Shown: positions 29,607 through 39,344, counted from the first letter of the stretch. The stretch: DNA of 64,000 nucleotides from Longispora sp047121295 (GCF_047121295.1 NZ_CP139447.1:2046001-2110000); one strand, 5' to 3'. The notes: generated by a model not told the origin, from the letters alone. Made by a program: numbers and translations.

Positions 29607-30629
29607 GTGATCTACGAGAAGACCGTGCGCCCGGTCCTGTTCCGGCTCCAGGGGGGTGACGCCGAGCGGGTGCACGAGTGGACCATGCGCCGGCTGGCCG
29701 CGCTCGCCGGAAGGCCGCGAATGGTGCGTACCCTTCAAAAAGCCTTTTCGGTCCAGGCTCCTAGGACGCTTTTCGGGGTGAGATTCCCGTCACCCGTCGG
29801 CCTGGCCGCCGGCATGGACAAGGACGGGCACGCCCTGCCGGCCTGGCCCGCCCTCGGCTTCGGTTTCGTCGAGGTCGGCACGGTCACCCGGCACGCGCAG
29901 CCCGGCAACGACCGGCCGAGGCTGTTCCGCCTGCGGGAATCCGAGGCGATCATCAACCGGATGGGGTTCAACAACGCCGGAGCCGAGGCCCTCGCCACCC
30001 GCCTGGCCAGGCTCGGACCGCTGAGCGTCCCGCTGGGCATCAGTCTGGGCAAGTCCAAGGTGACACCCCTGGAAGCCGCCGCGGAGGACTACGCGGCCTC
30101 CTACGGGGCTCTAAAGGCCTACGGGGACTACTTCGCCGTCAACGTGAGCTCGCCGAACACCCCCGGCCTGCGCGCGCTTCAGGACAAAGCCGCCCTCGGC
30201 GACATCCTCGCGGCCCTGCGCGGCGACAAGCCGATCCTCGTGAAGATCGCCCCGGACCTCACCGACCACGCGATCGGCGAGCTCCTCGAGGTGTGCGCCG
30301 AGCACGGGGTCGCCGGCCTGATCGCGACCAACACCACCCTGGGGCGCGGCGGGCTGGCCCCGGCCGACCGGGCGCTCGGCGCGGAGGCCGGCGGCCTGTC
30401 CGGCCGGCCGCTGACCGAACGGGCCCGCGAGGTCGTCGCCCTGGTCTCGAAGGAGACCGGCGGAAGCCTGCCGATCATCGGCGTCGGCGGCCTCGGCAGC
30501 CCGGACGACGCGCTGCGGATGCTCGACGCCGGCGCGAGCCTGCTGCAGCTCTACACCGGCTTCATCTACCACGGCCCGCCGCTGGTCCGCGCGATCAACC
30601 GCGCGGTGGCCGCCCGACCCACGGTCTAG
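29607..30629 (+). CDS. pyrD: Dihydroorotate dehydrogenase (quinone), class 2
   Basis: Membrane-associated FMN enzyme that oxidises dihydroorotate to orotate with quinone as acceptor. The 340 residues include an N-terminal amphipathic helical pair (VRPVLFRLQGGDAERVHEW), SPVGLAAGMDKDG, the catalytic Ser segment FAVNVSSPNTPGLR, KIAPDLTD and GVGGLGSPDDAL. The GTG start has GGAGG six bases upstream. It is separated from carB by 115 bases with a hairpin, the only sizeable gap inside the operon. Confidence 0.95.
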   Translation: MIYEKTVRPVLFRLQGGDAERVHEWTMRRLAALAGRPRMVRTLQKAFSVQAPRTLFGVRFPSPVGLAAGMDKDGHALPAWPALGFGFVEVGTVTRHAQPGNDRPRLFRLRESEAIINRMGFNNAGAEALATRLARLGPLSVPLGISLGKSKVTPLEAAAEDYAASYGALKAYGDYFAVNVSSPNTPGLRALQDKAALGDILAALRGDKPILVKIAPDLTDHAIGELLEVCAEHGVAGLIATNTTLGRGGLAPADRALGAEAGGLSGRPLTERAREVVALVSKETGGSLPIIGVGGLGSPDDALRMLDAGASLLQLYTGFIYHGPPLVRAINRAVAARPTV

Positions 30630-30639
30630 GAGAAAACCC

Positions 30640-31485
30640 ATGGATTCCTTCGGTACCCGGCTGCACGCCGCCCTCGACGAGCGCGGCCCGCTGTGCGTCG
30701 GGATCGACCCGCACAGCCAGCTCCTGGCCCACTGGGGCCTGGAGGACGACCTGGCGGGGCTCGAGAAGTTCTCCCACACGGTCGTGGAGGCCCTGGCGGA
30801 CCGGGTGGCCGTCCTCAAGCCGCAGTCGGCGTTCTACGAGCGGCACGGCTCGCGGGGGATCGCGGTCCTGGAGAACGTCGTCCGGGAGGCCCGCGCGGCC
30901 GGCGCACTCGTGATCCTCGATGTCAAGCGCGGCGACATCGGTTCGACGATGGCGGCGTACGCGAAGGCGTACCTGGATCCGACGAGTCCGCTGGCCGTGG
31001 ACGCCGTGACGGTAAGCCCTTACCTGGGGTTCGGCTCGTTGAGTCCGATAATTGACACTGCGGTCGCGCACGGCGGTGGGGTGTTCGTGCTGGCCCTGAC
31101 CTCGAACCCGGAGGGTCCGCAGGTCCAGCACGCGATCACCGCCGAGGGGGCGACCGTCGCGCAGACGATCGTGGACGCAGTGGCGGGCCTCAATGAAGGT
31201 GCGGTACCGCTCGGTTCGTTCGGAGTGGTCGTCGGCGCGACAATCGGGGAGACTGCACACGATATTTCCCGACTTAACGGTCCAATTCTCGTCCCCGGGC
31301 TCGGTGCCCAGGGTGGCCGTCCCGAGGATCTTCGGCGCATTTTCGGCGGGTCGACGGCGGGCGTCGTGCCGTCGTACTCCCGGGAGGTGTTGGCCCACGG
31401 ACCCAGCGTGACGGGCCTGCGGGACGCCGCTGGCAGGGCTCTCGAGGAGTGCCGGGCGGCCCTCGGGCCGAACGTACACGGCTAA
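30640..31485 (+). CDS. pyrF: Orotidine 5'-phosphate decarboxylase, type 2
   Basis: Decarboxylates OMP to UMP, completing de novo synthesis. The 281 residues carry the type 2 signature LDVKRGDIGSTMAAY (catalytic Asp-Lys-Asp) and PQSAFYERHG. AGGAG lies seven bases before the ATG. The pyrE gene, needed for the step between PyrD and PyrF, is not in the window. The gene ends the pyr block; mihF follows after 161 bases. Confidence 0.96.
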   Translation: MDSFGTRLHAALDERGPLCVGIDPHSQLLAHWGLEDDLAGLEKFSHTVVEALADRVAVLKPQSAFYERHGSRGIAVLENVVREARAAGALVILDVKRGDIGSTMAAYAKAYLDPTSPLAVDAVTVSPYLGFGSLSPIIDTAVAHGGGVFVLALTSNPEGPQVQHAITAEGATVAQTIVDAVAGLNEGAVPLGSFGVVVGATIGETAHDISRLNGPILVPGLGAQGGRPEDLRRIFGGSTAGVVPSYSREVLAHGPSVTGLRDAAGRALEECRAALGPNVHG

Positions 31486-31509
31486 AAATTTACGCCCGAT
31501 AAGTACGTT

Positions 31510-31610
31510 TTGACCGGAAATTCCATCGGAATATCGGTGCGTGGTTAGATGATCACGCGCGGCGACGTTGCCGGAATGGGCCTTTGGCCACTAGGTTTCC
31601 AGCGCTGGAA
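31510..31610 (+). promoter_or_regulatory. mihF promoter region with a 14-base palindrome
   Basis: TTGACC (31510-31515) and TATCGG (31532-31537) are spaced 16 bases; TTAGAT at 31545-31550 is an alternative -10. Downstream, TTCCAGCGCTGGAA (31597-31610) is a perfect palindrome within the untranslated leader and could be an operator or a hairpin. The surrounding stretch is more AT-rich than the genes. Confidence 0.4.
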
Positions 31611-31646
31611 CCACCTTTCGCCTGTTCCTCGACCAAAGGAGACCTG

Positions 31647-31970
31647 GTGTCGCTCCCCACGCTCACCCCCGAGCAGCGCGCCGCCGCGCTGGAGAAGGCC
31701 GCCGTAGTCCGTAAGGCCCGTGCTGAGCTGAAGGACAAGCTCAAGCGCGGCGAGACGACCCTCGGTGAGGTCATCGAGCTCGCCGACGGCGACGACGTCG
31801 TCGGCAAGCTCAAGGTGTCGGCCGTGCTCGAAGCACTGCCCGGCATCGGCAAGATCCGCGCCACCGCCATCATGGAGCGCCTGAAGATCGCCGACTCCCG
31901 CCGCCTGCGGGGCCTCGGCGAGCAGCAGCGCAAAGCACTTCTGGGGGAGTTCCCCGCAGCCGGCAAGTGA
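31647..31970 (+). CDS. mihF: Actinobacterial integration host factor (mIHF)
   Basis: Nucleoid-associated protein that bends DNA, needed for normal growth and development in actinobacteria. The 107-residue protein begins SLPTLTPEQRAAALEKAA, has a long basic helix (residues ~8-34) and an H2TH-like DNA-binding segment at ALPGIGKIRATAIMERL (63-79). The GTG at 31647 is chosen because AAAGGAG lies seven bases upstream and because the family starts here; the longer frame would add an unrelated tail. gmk follows after 20 bases. Confidence 0.95.
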   Translation: MSLPTLTPEQRAAALEKAAVVRKARAELKDKLKRGETTLGEVIELADGDDVVGKLKVSAVLEALPGIGKIRATAIMERLKIADSRRLRGLGEQQRKALLGEFPAAGK

Positions 31971-31990
31971 GCGGTTGCTAGAAACACCTA

Positions 31991-32614
31991 GTGAGCTTTG
32001 AAGAAGACGCACGTCCGGCCGGGTGGAGTGACGCTCGACTGCTGGTCCTTTCCGGCCCCTCCGGGGTCGGCAAGGACAGCGTGATCGAGTGGGTCCGGAG
32101 CCACCCGCACGAGTTCTGGCTGTCGGTTTCGGTGACCACCCGGCCGCGGCGCGCGTACGAGGTCGACGGGGAGCACTATTTCTTCGTCGACAACGCCGAG
32201 TTCGACCGGCTGCTCGAGACCGGGCAGCTGCTCGAGTGGGCGGAGTTCGCCGGCAACCGGTACGGCACCCCGCGCAAGCAGGTGCTCGCCCGGTTGGCCG
32301 AGGGGGTTCCCGTCCTGCTCAAGATCGATCTCCAGGGCGCCCGGCAGGTCAAGTTGACGATGCCGGAGGCGCTGCTGGTGTTCCTCGCCCCGCCGAGCTG
32401 GGACGAGCTGGAGCGCCGCCTGCGGGGCCGGGGCACAGACGACGCCGAGACCATCGCGCACCGTCTGGAGCACGCCCGCGAGGAGCTGGCGTCCGAGGCC
32501 GAGTTCGACGTGACGGTCGTCAACGACTCCGTCAAGCAGGCTGCGGCCGAGTTGATACAATTGCTCGATTCCTCATCCAAGACTCCCGTGAGTCACCGTC
32601 GATCCAGAGGTTGA
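31991..32614 (+). CDS. gmk: Guanylate kinase
   Basis: Phosphorylates GMP to GDP. The 207 residues contain the P-loop SGPSGVGKDSV, GMP-binding VSVTTRPRRAYEVDGEHYFFV, the LEWAEFAGNRYGTP segment, and the LID region RRLRGRGTDD. In the P-loop the residue after Lys is Asp rather than Ser/Thr, with Ser at the next position, similar to the GKGT form in bacilli. It starts with GTG; rpoZ follows after six bases. Confidence 0.95.
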   Translation: MSFEEDARPAGWSDARLLVLSGPSGVGKDSVIEWVRSHPHEFWLSVSVTTRPRRAYEVDGEHYFFVDNAEFDRLLETGQLLEWAEFAGNRYGTPRKQVLARLAEGVPVLLKIDLQGARQVKLTMPEALLVFLAPPSWDELERRLRGRGTDDAETIAHRLEHAREELASEAEFDVTVVNDSVKQAAAELIQLLDSSSKTPVSHRRSRG

Positions 32615-32620
32615 TCCGCT

Positions 32621-32884
32621 TTGTCTGGAACAGTTGCTAACCCCGTAGGCATCACCAACCCGCCGATCGACGAGCTGCTGGACAAGACCCAGTCGAAGTA
32701 CGCGCTGGTGATCTTCGGCGCCAAGCGCGCCCGCCAGATCAACGCGTACTACAGCCAGCTGGGCGAGGGCCTCCTGGAGTACGTGGGCCCGCTGGTCGAG
32801 ACCACCCCGCAGGAGAAGTCGCTGTCGATCGCCCTCCGGGAGATCAACGCCGGCCTGCTGACGGCTGAGCCCACCGAGGGCTAA
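32621..32884 (+). CDS. rpoZ: RNA polymerase omega subunit
   Basis: Assembly chaperone of the beta-prime subunit and part of the RNA polymerase core. The 87 residues contain NPPIDELLDKTQSKYALVIF and GAKRARQINAYYSQLGEGLL, the actinobacterial omega core. Translation starts at TTG (32621): no ATG or GTG fits, AGAGG lies ten bases upstream, and homologues have the same short N-terminus. It belongs to the mihF-gmk-rpoZ-coaBC unit. Confidence 0.94.
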   Translation: MSGTVANPVGITNPPIDELLDKTQSKYALVIFGAKRARQINAYYSQLGEGLLEYVGPLVETTPQEKSLSIALREINAGLLTAEPTEG

Positions 32885-32886
32885 AG

Positions 32887-32962
32887 CCCCCGCGATCGCG
32901 GGATGCCGCACAGCGGTGTCACCTGCGATGCTCGACCCCGTGATCCAATAGGGTCACGGGGT
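32887..32962 (+). terminator. Two hairpins between rpoZ and coaBC
   Basis: CCCGCGATCGCGGG at 32887-32900 is a perfect palindrome right after the rpoZ stop. A second hairpin pairs ACCCCGTGATCC (32935-32946) with GGGTCACGGGGT (32951-32962) around AATA, including one G-U pair. The second may be a terminator or attenuator before the coaBC start at 32987. Confidence 0.55.
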
Positions 32963-32986
32963 TCGTCCGTTCTTAAGGTGGTGTTC

Positions 32987-34171
32987 GTGAGGATCGTGCT
33001 CGGAGTCGCCGGTGGCATCGCCGCCTACAAGGCGTGCGAGCTGCTCCGGTTGCTGACCGAGGCGGGGCACTCCGTCCGGGTCGTGCCCACCGCCGCCGCC
33101 CTGGAGTTCGTGGGCGCGCCGACCTGGGCTGCCCTGTCGCACCAGCCGGTGAGCGCGGACCCGTTCCACGACGTGCACGAGGTGCCGCACGTGCGGATCG
33201 GCCGCGAGGCGGACCTGCTGATCGTGGCCCCGGCGACCGCCGACCTGATGGCGAAGGCCGCGCACGGCCTGGCCGACGACCTGCTGACGAACACGCTGTT
33301 GACCGCCGGTTGCCCGGTGATGTTCGCCCCGGCGATGCACACCGAGATGTGGGAGCACCCGGCCACGGTCGCGAACGTGGCGACGCTGCGGGCCCGGGGC
33401 GCGGTCGTCGTCGAGCCCGCCGTGGGCCGGCTGACCGGTTCGGACACCGGCAAGGGCCGGCTGCCGGACCCGGCGGAGCTGTTCGCCGTGGCCAACCGGC
33501 TGCTGCGCGGGCGGACGGCCGTGGACCTGGCGGGGCGGCACGTGCTGGTGACGGCCGGGGGGACCAGGGAGCATCTCGATCCGGTGCGTTACCTGGGCAA
33601 CATCTCCAGCGGCAAGCAGGGCTACGCGTTCGCCCGCACCGCCGTCGCGCGGGGCGCGCGGGTCACCCTGGTCAGCGCCAACGTGTCGCTGCCCGACCCG
33701 GCCGGTGTCGAGGTCGTGCGGGTGGGTTCGACGGCCGAGTTGCGCACCGCCGTGCTGCGGTTGGCCGAGGACGCCGACGTCGTGGTGATGGCGGCCGCGC
33801 CGGCGGATTTCCGACCGACGAAATACTCGGACCAGAAAATCAAGAAGACGGTCGACGGGACGGCCCCGGTGATCGAGTTGACCAACAACCCCGACATCGC
33901 CGCCGAGTTGGGCGCACAACGCCGTCCGGGTCGGCTTCTCGTCGCGTTCGCCGCGGAAACCCAGGATTTCGTGCGGAACGCACGAGGGAAGTTGACCCGG
34001 AAGAACGCCGACATCATCGTTGTAAACGAAGTGGGAAACGGTAAGGCGTTCGGCACCGACGACAACGCGGTCACGGTGCTCGCCCGGGACGGAAACGAGA
34101 CCACTATTTCGGCGGCACCGAAAGAGGACATCGCTGACGCGGTGTGGGATATTGTCCTACCTCTGTGGTAG
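32987..34171 (+). CDS. coaBC: Bifunctional phosphopantothenoylcysteine decarboxylase / phosphopantothenate-cysteine ligase
   Basis: Carries out two consecutive steps of coenzyme A synthesis. Residues 1 to ~180 are the flavin-dependent CoaC domain (VLGVAGGIAAYKACEL, with GCPVMFAPAMHTEMWEHP containing the catalytic Cys and Met loop). Residues ~185-394 are the CoaB ligase (VTAGGTREHLDPVRYLGN, SSGKQGYA and the KKT nucleotide loop). The GTG at 32987 is selected because AAGG lies nine bases before it and MRIVLGV is the family N-terminus; GTGs at 32978 and 32981 are alternatives. Confidence 0.95.
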   Translation: MRIVLGVAGGIAAYKACELLRLLTEAGHSVRVVPTAAALEFVGAPTWAALSHQPVSADPFHDVHEVPHVRIGREADLLIVAPATADLMAKAAHGLADDLLTNTLLTAGCPVMFAPAMHTEMWEHPATVANVATLRARGAVVVEPAVGRLTGSDTGKGRLPDPAELFAVANRLLRGRTAVDLAGRHVLVTAGGTREHLDPVRYLGNISSGKQGYAFARTAVARGARVTLVSANVSLPDPAGVEVVRVGSTAELRTAVLRLAEDADVVVMAAAPADFRPTKYSDQKIKKTVDGTAPVIELTNNPDIAAELGAQRRPGRLLVAFAAETQDFVRNARGKLTRKNADIIVVNEVGNGKAFGTDDNAVTVLARDGNETTISAAPKEDIADAVWDIVLPLW

Positions 34172-34264
34172 GGATTACAGATTCAGGTCTGACGAGGCTC
34201 CTAGGCCGTAGTCAGCGCACGGAGATAGACTTCCCCAAACCCAACAAACCCCGCTAGGAGAGCT

Positions 34265-35455
<1,191 letters not shown>

Positions 35456-35467
35456 GGACCGTTTGGA

Positions 35468-35563
35468 CCCGCTGAGAACGACGCTGGACTGCACGAAAGG
35501 AACACCCGCAGGGCGCTGCCCTGGCGGGTGTTCCTTTCGTTTGCCAGCGCCGCCCTCAGCGGG
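35468..35563 (+). terminator. Nested multi-arm terminator after metK
   Basis: Three concentric inverted repeats: CCCGCTGAG (35468-35476) with CTCAGCGGG (35555-35563); CGCTGG (35482-35487) with CCAGCG (35544-35549); and a 17-bp stem starting ACGAAAGGAACACCCGC (35493-35509) with 35524-35540, continued by AGGGC/GCCCT around GCT after a one-base bulge. TTTCGTTT follows the inner stem. Strong end signal for metK. Confidence 0.88.
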
Positions 35564-35787
35564 CCACTTCGCGTTAGATCAAGAACCAAGATCATTTATT
35601 GGTTACGGTGGGGCCTGGCCTGCGTGCGTCGGTGTTGCCTTGCCCGGTCGGACCCGTTGGTCGGTGGCGCGACGGTCCATGGCGCGCGGGGCGGGGTGTG
35701 GGCGGGTGGGCCGTGGCGCCCGGTGGCGGGTCGTGGGGTGTCCCGGCATTGGCCGGCTCGGTTGCGGGGAAAGTCGTAGGGGTCTGG
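35564..35787 (+). other. Gene-free G-rich stretch between metK and priA
   Basis: No ORF with plausible codon use is seen. The first 50 bases are AT-rich (AGATCAAGAACCAAGATCAT contains a near-dyad), and the rest is a G/T-rich run with repeated GGTCGG and GTGG units. It presumably holds the upstream part of the priA promoter; no operator is recognised. Confidence 0.5.
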
Positions 35788-35800
35788 TAGGACTTTGGGC
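35788..35800 (+). promoter_or_regulatory. -10 box upstream of priA
   Basis: TAGGAC (35788-35793) stands seven bases before the GTG at 35801, with no ribosome-binding site, suggesting a leaderless or nearly leaderless mRNA. Confidence 0.4.
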
Positions 35801-37936
35801 GTGACTGAAGACGGGCTGTTCGAGCTGCCGGCCGTGCCCGCCCCCCAGGGAGCCCGTTCGGCGGTCAAACCGCCCGCGTCGAAGACCCCGGCCGAGCACC
35901 TGCCCGTGGCGCGGATCTGCGTCGACCTGCCGCTGCCGCACCTCGACCGGCCGTTCGACTATCTCGTGCCCGCGAGCATGGACGCGAAGGTCGTGGTCGG
36001 CGGGCGGGTCCGGGTCCGGTTCGCCGGGCAGAAGGTCGACGGCTACGTGCTCGACCGGGTCGCCGCCAGCGAGCACGGCGGCAACCTGTCGTTTCTCGAG
36101 CGGGCGGTGTCCGCCGAGCCCGTGGTGTCGCCGGAGATCGCCCGGCTGGCCCGGGCCGTCGCGGACCGGTATGCGGGCAACCTCGCCGACGTCCTCCGGC
36201 TCGCGGTGCCGCCCCGGCACGCCCGCGCGGAGGCCGCGGTCCCGCCCCGGGCCGGTGGGGTGCCGGCCGGTGACGGGAAGCCCGGTTCGGGGATCGTCGG
36301 GGACGGCGATGTGGTCGGGTCGCCGGACCGGCCGGGGTTTCCGGCCACGGCCGGCTGGTCGGCGTATCCGGCGGGGGCGGCCTATCTGCGGGCCCTCGCC
36401 GACGGCCGGGCGCCCCGCGCGGTGTGGACCGCCACGCCGGGGGAGGACTGGGTGGCCCGGGTCGCCGAGGCCGTCGCCGCGACCCTGTCGGGCGGACGGG
36501 GCGTCGTGGTGGTGGTCCCCGACGGCCGTGACCTGCACCGGCTCGACCGGGCGCTGCTCGCGGTCCTCGGCGAGGGCCGACACGTGGCGCTGTCGGCGGC
36601 GACGGGGCCGGAGGAGCGCTACACCCGGTTCGTGACGGCGCTGCGCGGCCACGTCCGGGCCGTGATCGGGACCCGGGCGGCGATGTTCGCGCCGGTCGCC
36701 GACCTGGGCCTCGTGGTCATCTTCGACGACGGCGACGACGTGCACGCCGACCCGCACGCGCCGTATCCGCACGCCCGCGAGGTGCTGCTCACCCGGGCCG
36801 AGCTGGCCGGGGCGGCGGCGCTGGTGGCGGGGTACTCGCGGACGGCCGAGGGCCAGCTGCTGCTCGCCACGGGCTGGGCGAGGGAGTTGACCGCCGACCG
36901 GGACACCCTGCGGGCCCGCGCGCCCCGGGTGCTGACGGCCGGCGACGACGTGCAGCAGTCCCGGGACCCGGGTGCCGTGACGTCCCGGCTGCCGAGCGTC
37001 GCGCTGCAGGCCGCCCGGGCGTCGCTCGCCGGGGGCCGACCGGTGCTGGTCCAGGTGCCGAGGCGGGGCTACATCCCCTCGGTGGCCTGTGAGACGTGTC
37101 GGACCCCGGCCCGCTGTCCGCACTGCTCGGGGCCGCTCGCGTTGGAGTCCGGGGTCCTGGGCGGGACGGCCGGGGTGGCGGGCGCGTCGCCGGAGCATTC
37201 GGGGCCGAGCTGCCGGTGGTGCGGACGCGGCGCGACGGGCTTCACGTGCCCGGTGTGCGGGGGGCGTCGGCTGCGCGCGTCGGTGGTGGGGGCCCGGCGG
37301 ACGGCGGACGAGATGGGCCGGGCGTTCGCGGGCGTGCCGGTGCGGACGTCGGGGCGCGGCGAACTGCTCGACACCGTCCCGGACGGCCCGGCGCTGGTGG
37401 TGGCCACGCCGGGGGCCGAGCCGGTGGCGGACGCGGGGTACGGCGCCGTGCTGCTGCTGGACACCTGGGCCCTGCTGACCCGCGCGGACCTGCGCGCCGG
37501 CGAGGAGGCGCTGCGCCGGTGGCTGTCGGCGGCGGCCCTCGCGCGGTCGGACGGCACGGTGGTGATCGTGGCGGACGCGGCGGTACCCGTCGTGCAGGCC
37601 CTGGTCCGTTTCGACCCGGCGTGGTATGCGGCCCGTGAGCTCGACGAACGCGCCGAGTTGGGCTTCCCGCCGGCCGTGCGGGTCGGCAGCCTGACCGGGT
37701 CCCCGGCGGCGATCGCCGACCTGGTGGCGGGCGCGCGGCTGCCGGCCGGGGTGGACGAGCTGGGCCCCGTGCCGGTGCTCGGCGGCGACGAGGGCGTGGA
37801 GCGGCTGCTGCTGCGGGTGCCCCGGTCGACGGGGCCGGCGTTGGCCCGGGCGTTGCACGAGGCGGCGGGGGTGCGGAGCGCGCACCGGGCGAAGGAGCCG
37901 GTCCGGGTCCAGATCGACCCGCTGGAGCTCCTGTGA
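35801..37936 (+). CDS. priA: PriA-like primosomal protein N', helicase motifs degenerate
   Basis: Replication restart factor by homology. The 711-residue protein has the N-terminal 3'-DNA-binding domain (VARICVDLPLPHLDRPFDYLVP), a helicase core and two clusters of zinc-binding cysteines (CETC, CPHC, CRWC, CPVC). The ATPase motifs are lost: the Walker A position reads WTATPGEDW, and the DEAH position reads FDDGDD. Actinobacterial PriA proteins commonly lack helicase activity, so this is probably a loader or binding protein. The GTG at 35801 is preferred to TTG at 35795. Confidence 0.92.
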   Translation: MTEDGLFELPAVPAPQGARSAVKPPASKTPAEHLPVARICVDLPLPHLDRPFDYLVPASMDAKVVVGGRVRVRFAGQKVDGYVLDRVAASEHGGNLSFLERAVSAEPVVSPEIARLARAVADRYAGNLADVLRLAVPPRHARAEAAVPPRAGGVPAGDGKPGSGIVGDGDVVGSPDRPGFPATAGWSAYPAGAAYLRALADGRAPRAVWTATPGEDWVARVAEAVAATLSGGRGVVVVVPDGRDLHRLDRALLAVLGEGRHVALSAATGPEERYTRFVTALRGHVRAVIGTRAAMFAPVADLGLVVIFDDGDDVHADPHAPYPHAREVLLTRAELAGAAALVAGYSRTAEGQLLLATGWARELTADRDTLRARAPRVLTAGDDVQQSRDPGAVTSRLPSVALQAARASLAGGRPVLVQVPRRGYIPSVACETCRTPARCPHCSGPLALESGVLGGTAGVAGASPEHSGPSCRWCGRGATGFTCPVCGGRRLRASVVGARRTADEMGRAFAGVPVRTSGRGELLDTVPDGPALVVATPGAEPVADAGYGAVLLLDTWALLTRADLRAGEEALRRWLSAAALARSDGTVVIVADAAVPVVQALVRFDPAWYAARELDERAELGFPPAVRVGSLTGSPAAIADLVAGARLPAGVDELGPVPVLGGDEGVERLLLRVPRSTGPALARALHEAAGVRSAHRAKEPVRVQIDPLELL

Positions 37937-37938
37937 CG

Positions 37939-37984
37939 CGTCCGGACGGGCCCGGAAGGGCGTCGCGCGGGTCCGTTCCGGACG
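37939..37984 (+). terminator. Hairpin after priA
   Basis: CGTCCGGACGG (37939-37949) pairs with CCGT and CCGGACG (37973-37984) with a one-base bulge, immediately after the priA stop. The next gene has its own -10 box at 38005. Confidence 0.55.
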
Positions 37985-38004
37985 TTGGTGTCGTACGTCG
38001 TCGG

Positions 38005-38016
38005 TAGGCTGCGGTG
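38005..38016 (+). promoter_or_regulatory. -10 box of the DUF1579/peptidase E unit
   Basis: TAGGCT (38005-38010) is followed by six bases and the ATG at 38017; leaderless geometry. Confidence 0.45.
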
Positions 38017-38586
38017 ATGAGGATCGTCGAGCGTCTGGCCCCGTTCGTGGGCGACTGGCAGGGTGTGAACCGGCTGCGGCTGATGCCGACGGACGAGTAC
38101 CGGGAGTCGCCGGCCACCGCGACCGTCAGCGTCACGGCCGGGGAGTTCGTCACGGTCGCCTACACCTGGGTGGAGGACGGCAAGCCGCAGAACGGCCTGA
38201 TGCTGCTCGGCGGCGTGCCCGCCCCGGCGGACGGCGCGGCCGGTTCGGCGGACGCCGGGGCCGGCCCGGTCGAGGGAGTTGCCGGGGAGACGACGGGCGG
38301 CCCGGGGGAGGCGGCGGGCGGTCCCGGGGAGGCGACCGTGGTGTGGGTCGACTCGTGGCACACGGGCCCGACCTGGATGACCCTGTCGGGCCCCGTCGGC
38401 GACGACGGCGTGGTCAGGCTGACCGGTTCCTACCCCGCGCCGAGCGGGCCGGACTGGGGCTGGCAGATCCACATCGACCCCGGCCACGGCGACGGCGGGG
38501 TCATCACGATGCACAACATGGTGCCGGGCAAGCCCGCCTACCAGGTCGTGGAGATCGCCTGCGACCGTCCGGGAGCTGGGACGTGA
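38017..38586 (+). CDS. DUF1579-like (lipocalin-type) protein with a low-complexity insertion
   Basis: About 189 residues. The N-terminus MRIVERLAPFVGDWQGVNRL and the closing WGWQIHIDPGHGDGGVITMHNM resemble DUF1579/nitrobindin-like small beta-barrels that bind hydrophobic ligands. Residues ~68-107 are an Ala/Gly/Pro/Glu-rich insertion (GGPGEAAGGPGEA repeats) that falls in a loop. Ligand unknown. It overlaps the peptidase E gene by four bases and is probably co-transcribed with it. Confidence 0.7.
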   Translation: MRIVERLAPFVGDWQGVNRLRLMPTDEYRESPATATVSVTAGEFVTVAYTWVEDGKPQNGLMLLGGVPAPADGAAGSADAGAGPVEGVAGETTGGPGEAAGGPGEATVVWVDSWHTGPTWMTLSGPVGDDGVVRLTGSYPAPSGPDWGWQIHIDPGHGDGGVITMHNMVPGKPAYQVVEIACDRPGAGT

Positions 38587-39344
38587 GAGCTCTCCTCACG
38601 TCTGCCGGGATCCGGAACGCCACCGTCCACGCCGCGCTGGTCGAGCTGCTGGGCAAACCGGTCGCCGAGTCCAACGCCCTCTTCATCCCCACCGCCATCT
38701 ACCCGTTCCCCGGCGGGCCGGGGATGGCGTACCGGGCGGTCTCCGGGCAGGGGCCGTCCCCGCTGTGTGGACTGGGGTGGAAGTCGCTGGGGATCCTGGA
38801 GCTGACGGCGCTGGCGAGCATCGAGGAGGACGCCTGGGTGCCGGCGGTCCGCGACGCCGACGCGCTGCTGGTCTGGGGCGGTGACCCGCTGTTCCTCGCC
38901 CAGTGGATGCGGCGCTCGGGCCTGACGGCTCTCCTGCCGACGCTGCGCCCCGAGGCGGTCTACGTGGGGGTGAGCGCCGGGAGCATCGCGGCCGCTTCCA
39001 CGTTCGTCGAGACGTACCGGGAACCGCCGCGCGGTACGGACGGGCCGCTGAAGTCGGAGGACATCGTCTTCGGTACGCCCGAGGGGGACGTCGACCGGTT
39101 GCTCGTCACCGGGGAGGGCGCGGGCCTTGTCGACTTCGCGGTGATCCCGCATCTGGAGAACCCGAACCATCCCGACGCCTCCCTGGCCAACGCGGAGAAG
39201 TGGGCGGCGCGCATTCCGGCGCCGACGTACGCGATCGATGACGAGAGCGCCGTCCGCGTGGTCGACGGCACCGTCCGGGTGGTGTCCGAGGGGCAGTGGC
39301 GGCTGTTCCAGCCCCCAACGGGAGGGCCAACACCGAGTGTCTAA
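38583..39344 (+). CDS. Peptidase E-like protein, S51 family
   Basis: A 253-residue cytoplasmic serine peptidase-like protein. VGVSAGSIAA contains the catalytic Ser of the GxSAGS motif shared with dipeptidase E (which cleaves Asp-X dipeptides) and cyanophycinase; LLVWGGDPLFLAQW and FAVIPHLENPNHPD are the matching nucleotide-like loop and His region. Asp-X specificity is not certain. GTG start overlapping the upstream stop. Confidence 0.8.
   Translation: MRALLTSAGIRNATVHAALVELLGKPVAESNALFIPTAIYPFPGGPGMAYRAVSGQGPSPLCGLGWKSLGILELTALASIEEDAWVPAVRDADALLVWGGDPLFLAQWMRRSGLTALLPTLRPEAVYVGVSAGSIAAASTFVETYREPPRGTDGPLKSEDIVFGTPEGDVDRLLVTGEGAGLVDFAVIPHLENPNHPDASLANAEKWAARIPAPTYAIDDESAVRVVDGTVRVVSEGQWRLFQPPTGGPTPSV

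Noticed and set aside
32000..32100. Gmk P-loop reading GKDS instead of GK followed by Ser/Thr
   Set aside because: Other functional guanylate kinases have GKGT at this place, with the hydroxyl residue one position later, so the enzyme is probably normal.
34172..34264. SAM riboswitch before metK
   Set aside because: The 93-base leader is too short and lacks any recognisable SAM aptamer core.
35463..35804. Small open frames between metK and priA
   Set aside because: They run through the metK terminator hairpin and have no start signal or protein-like composition.
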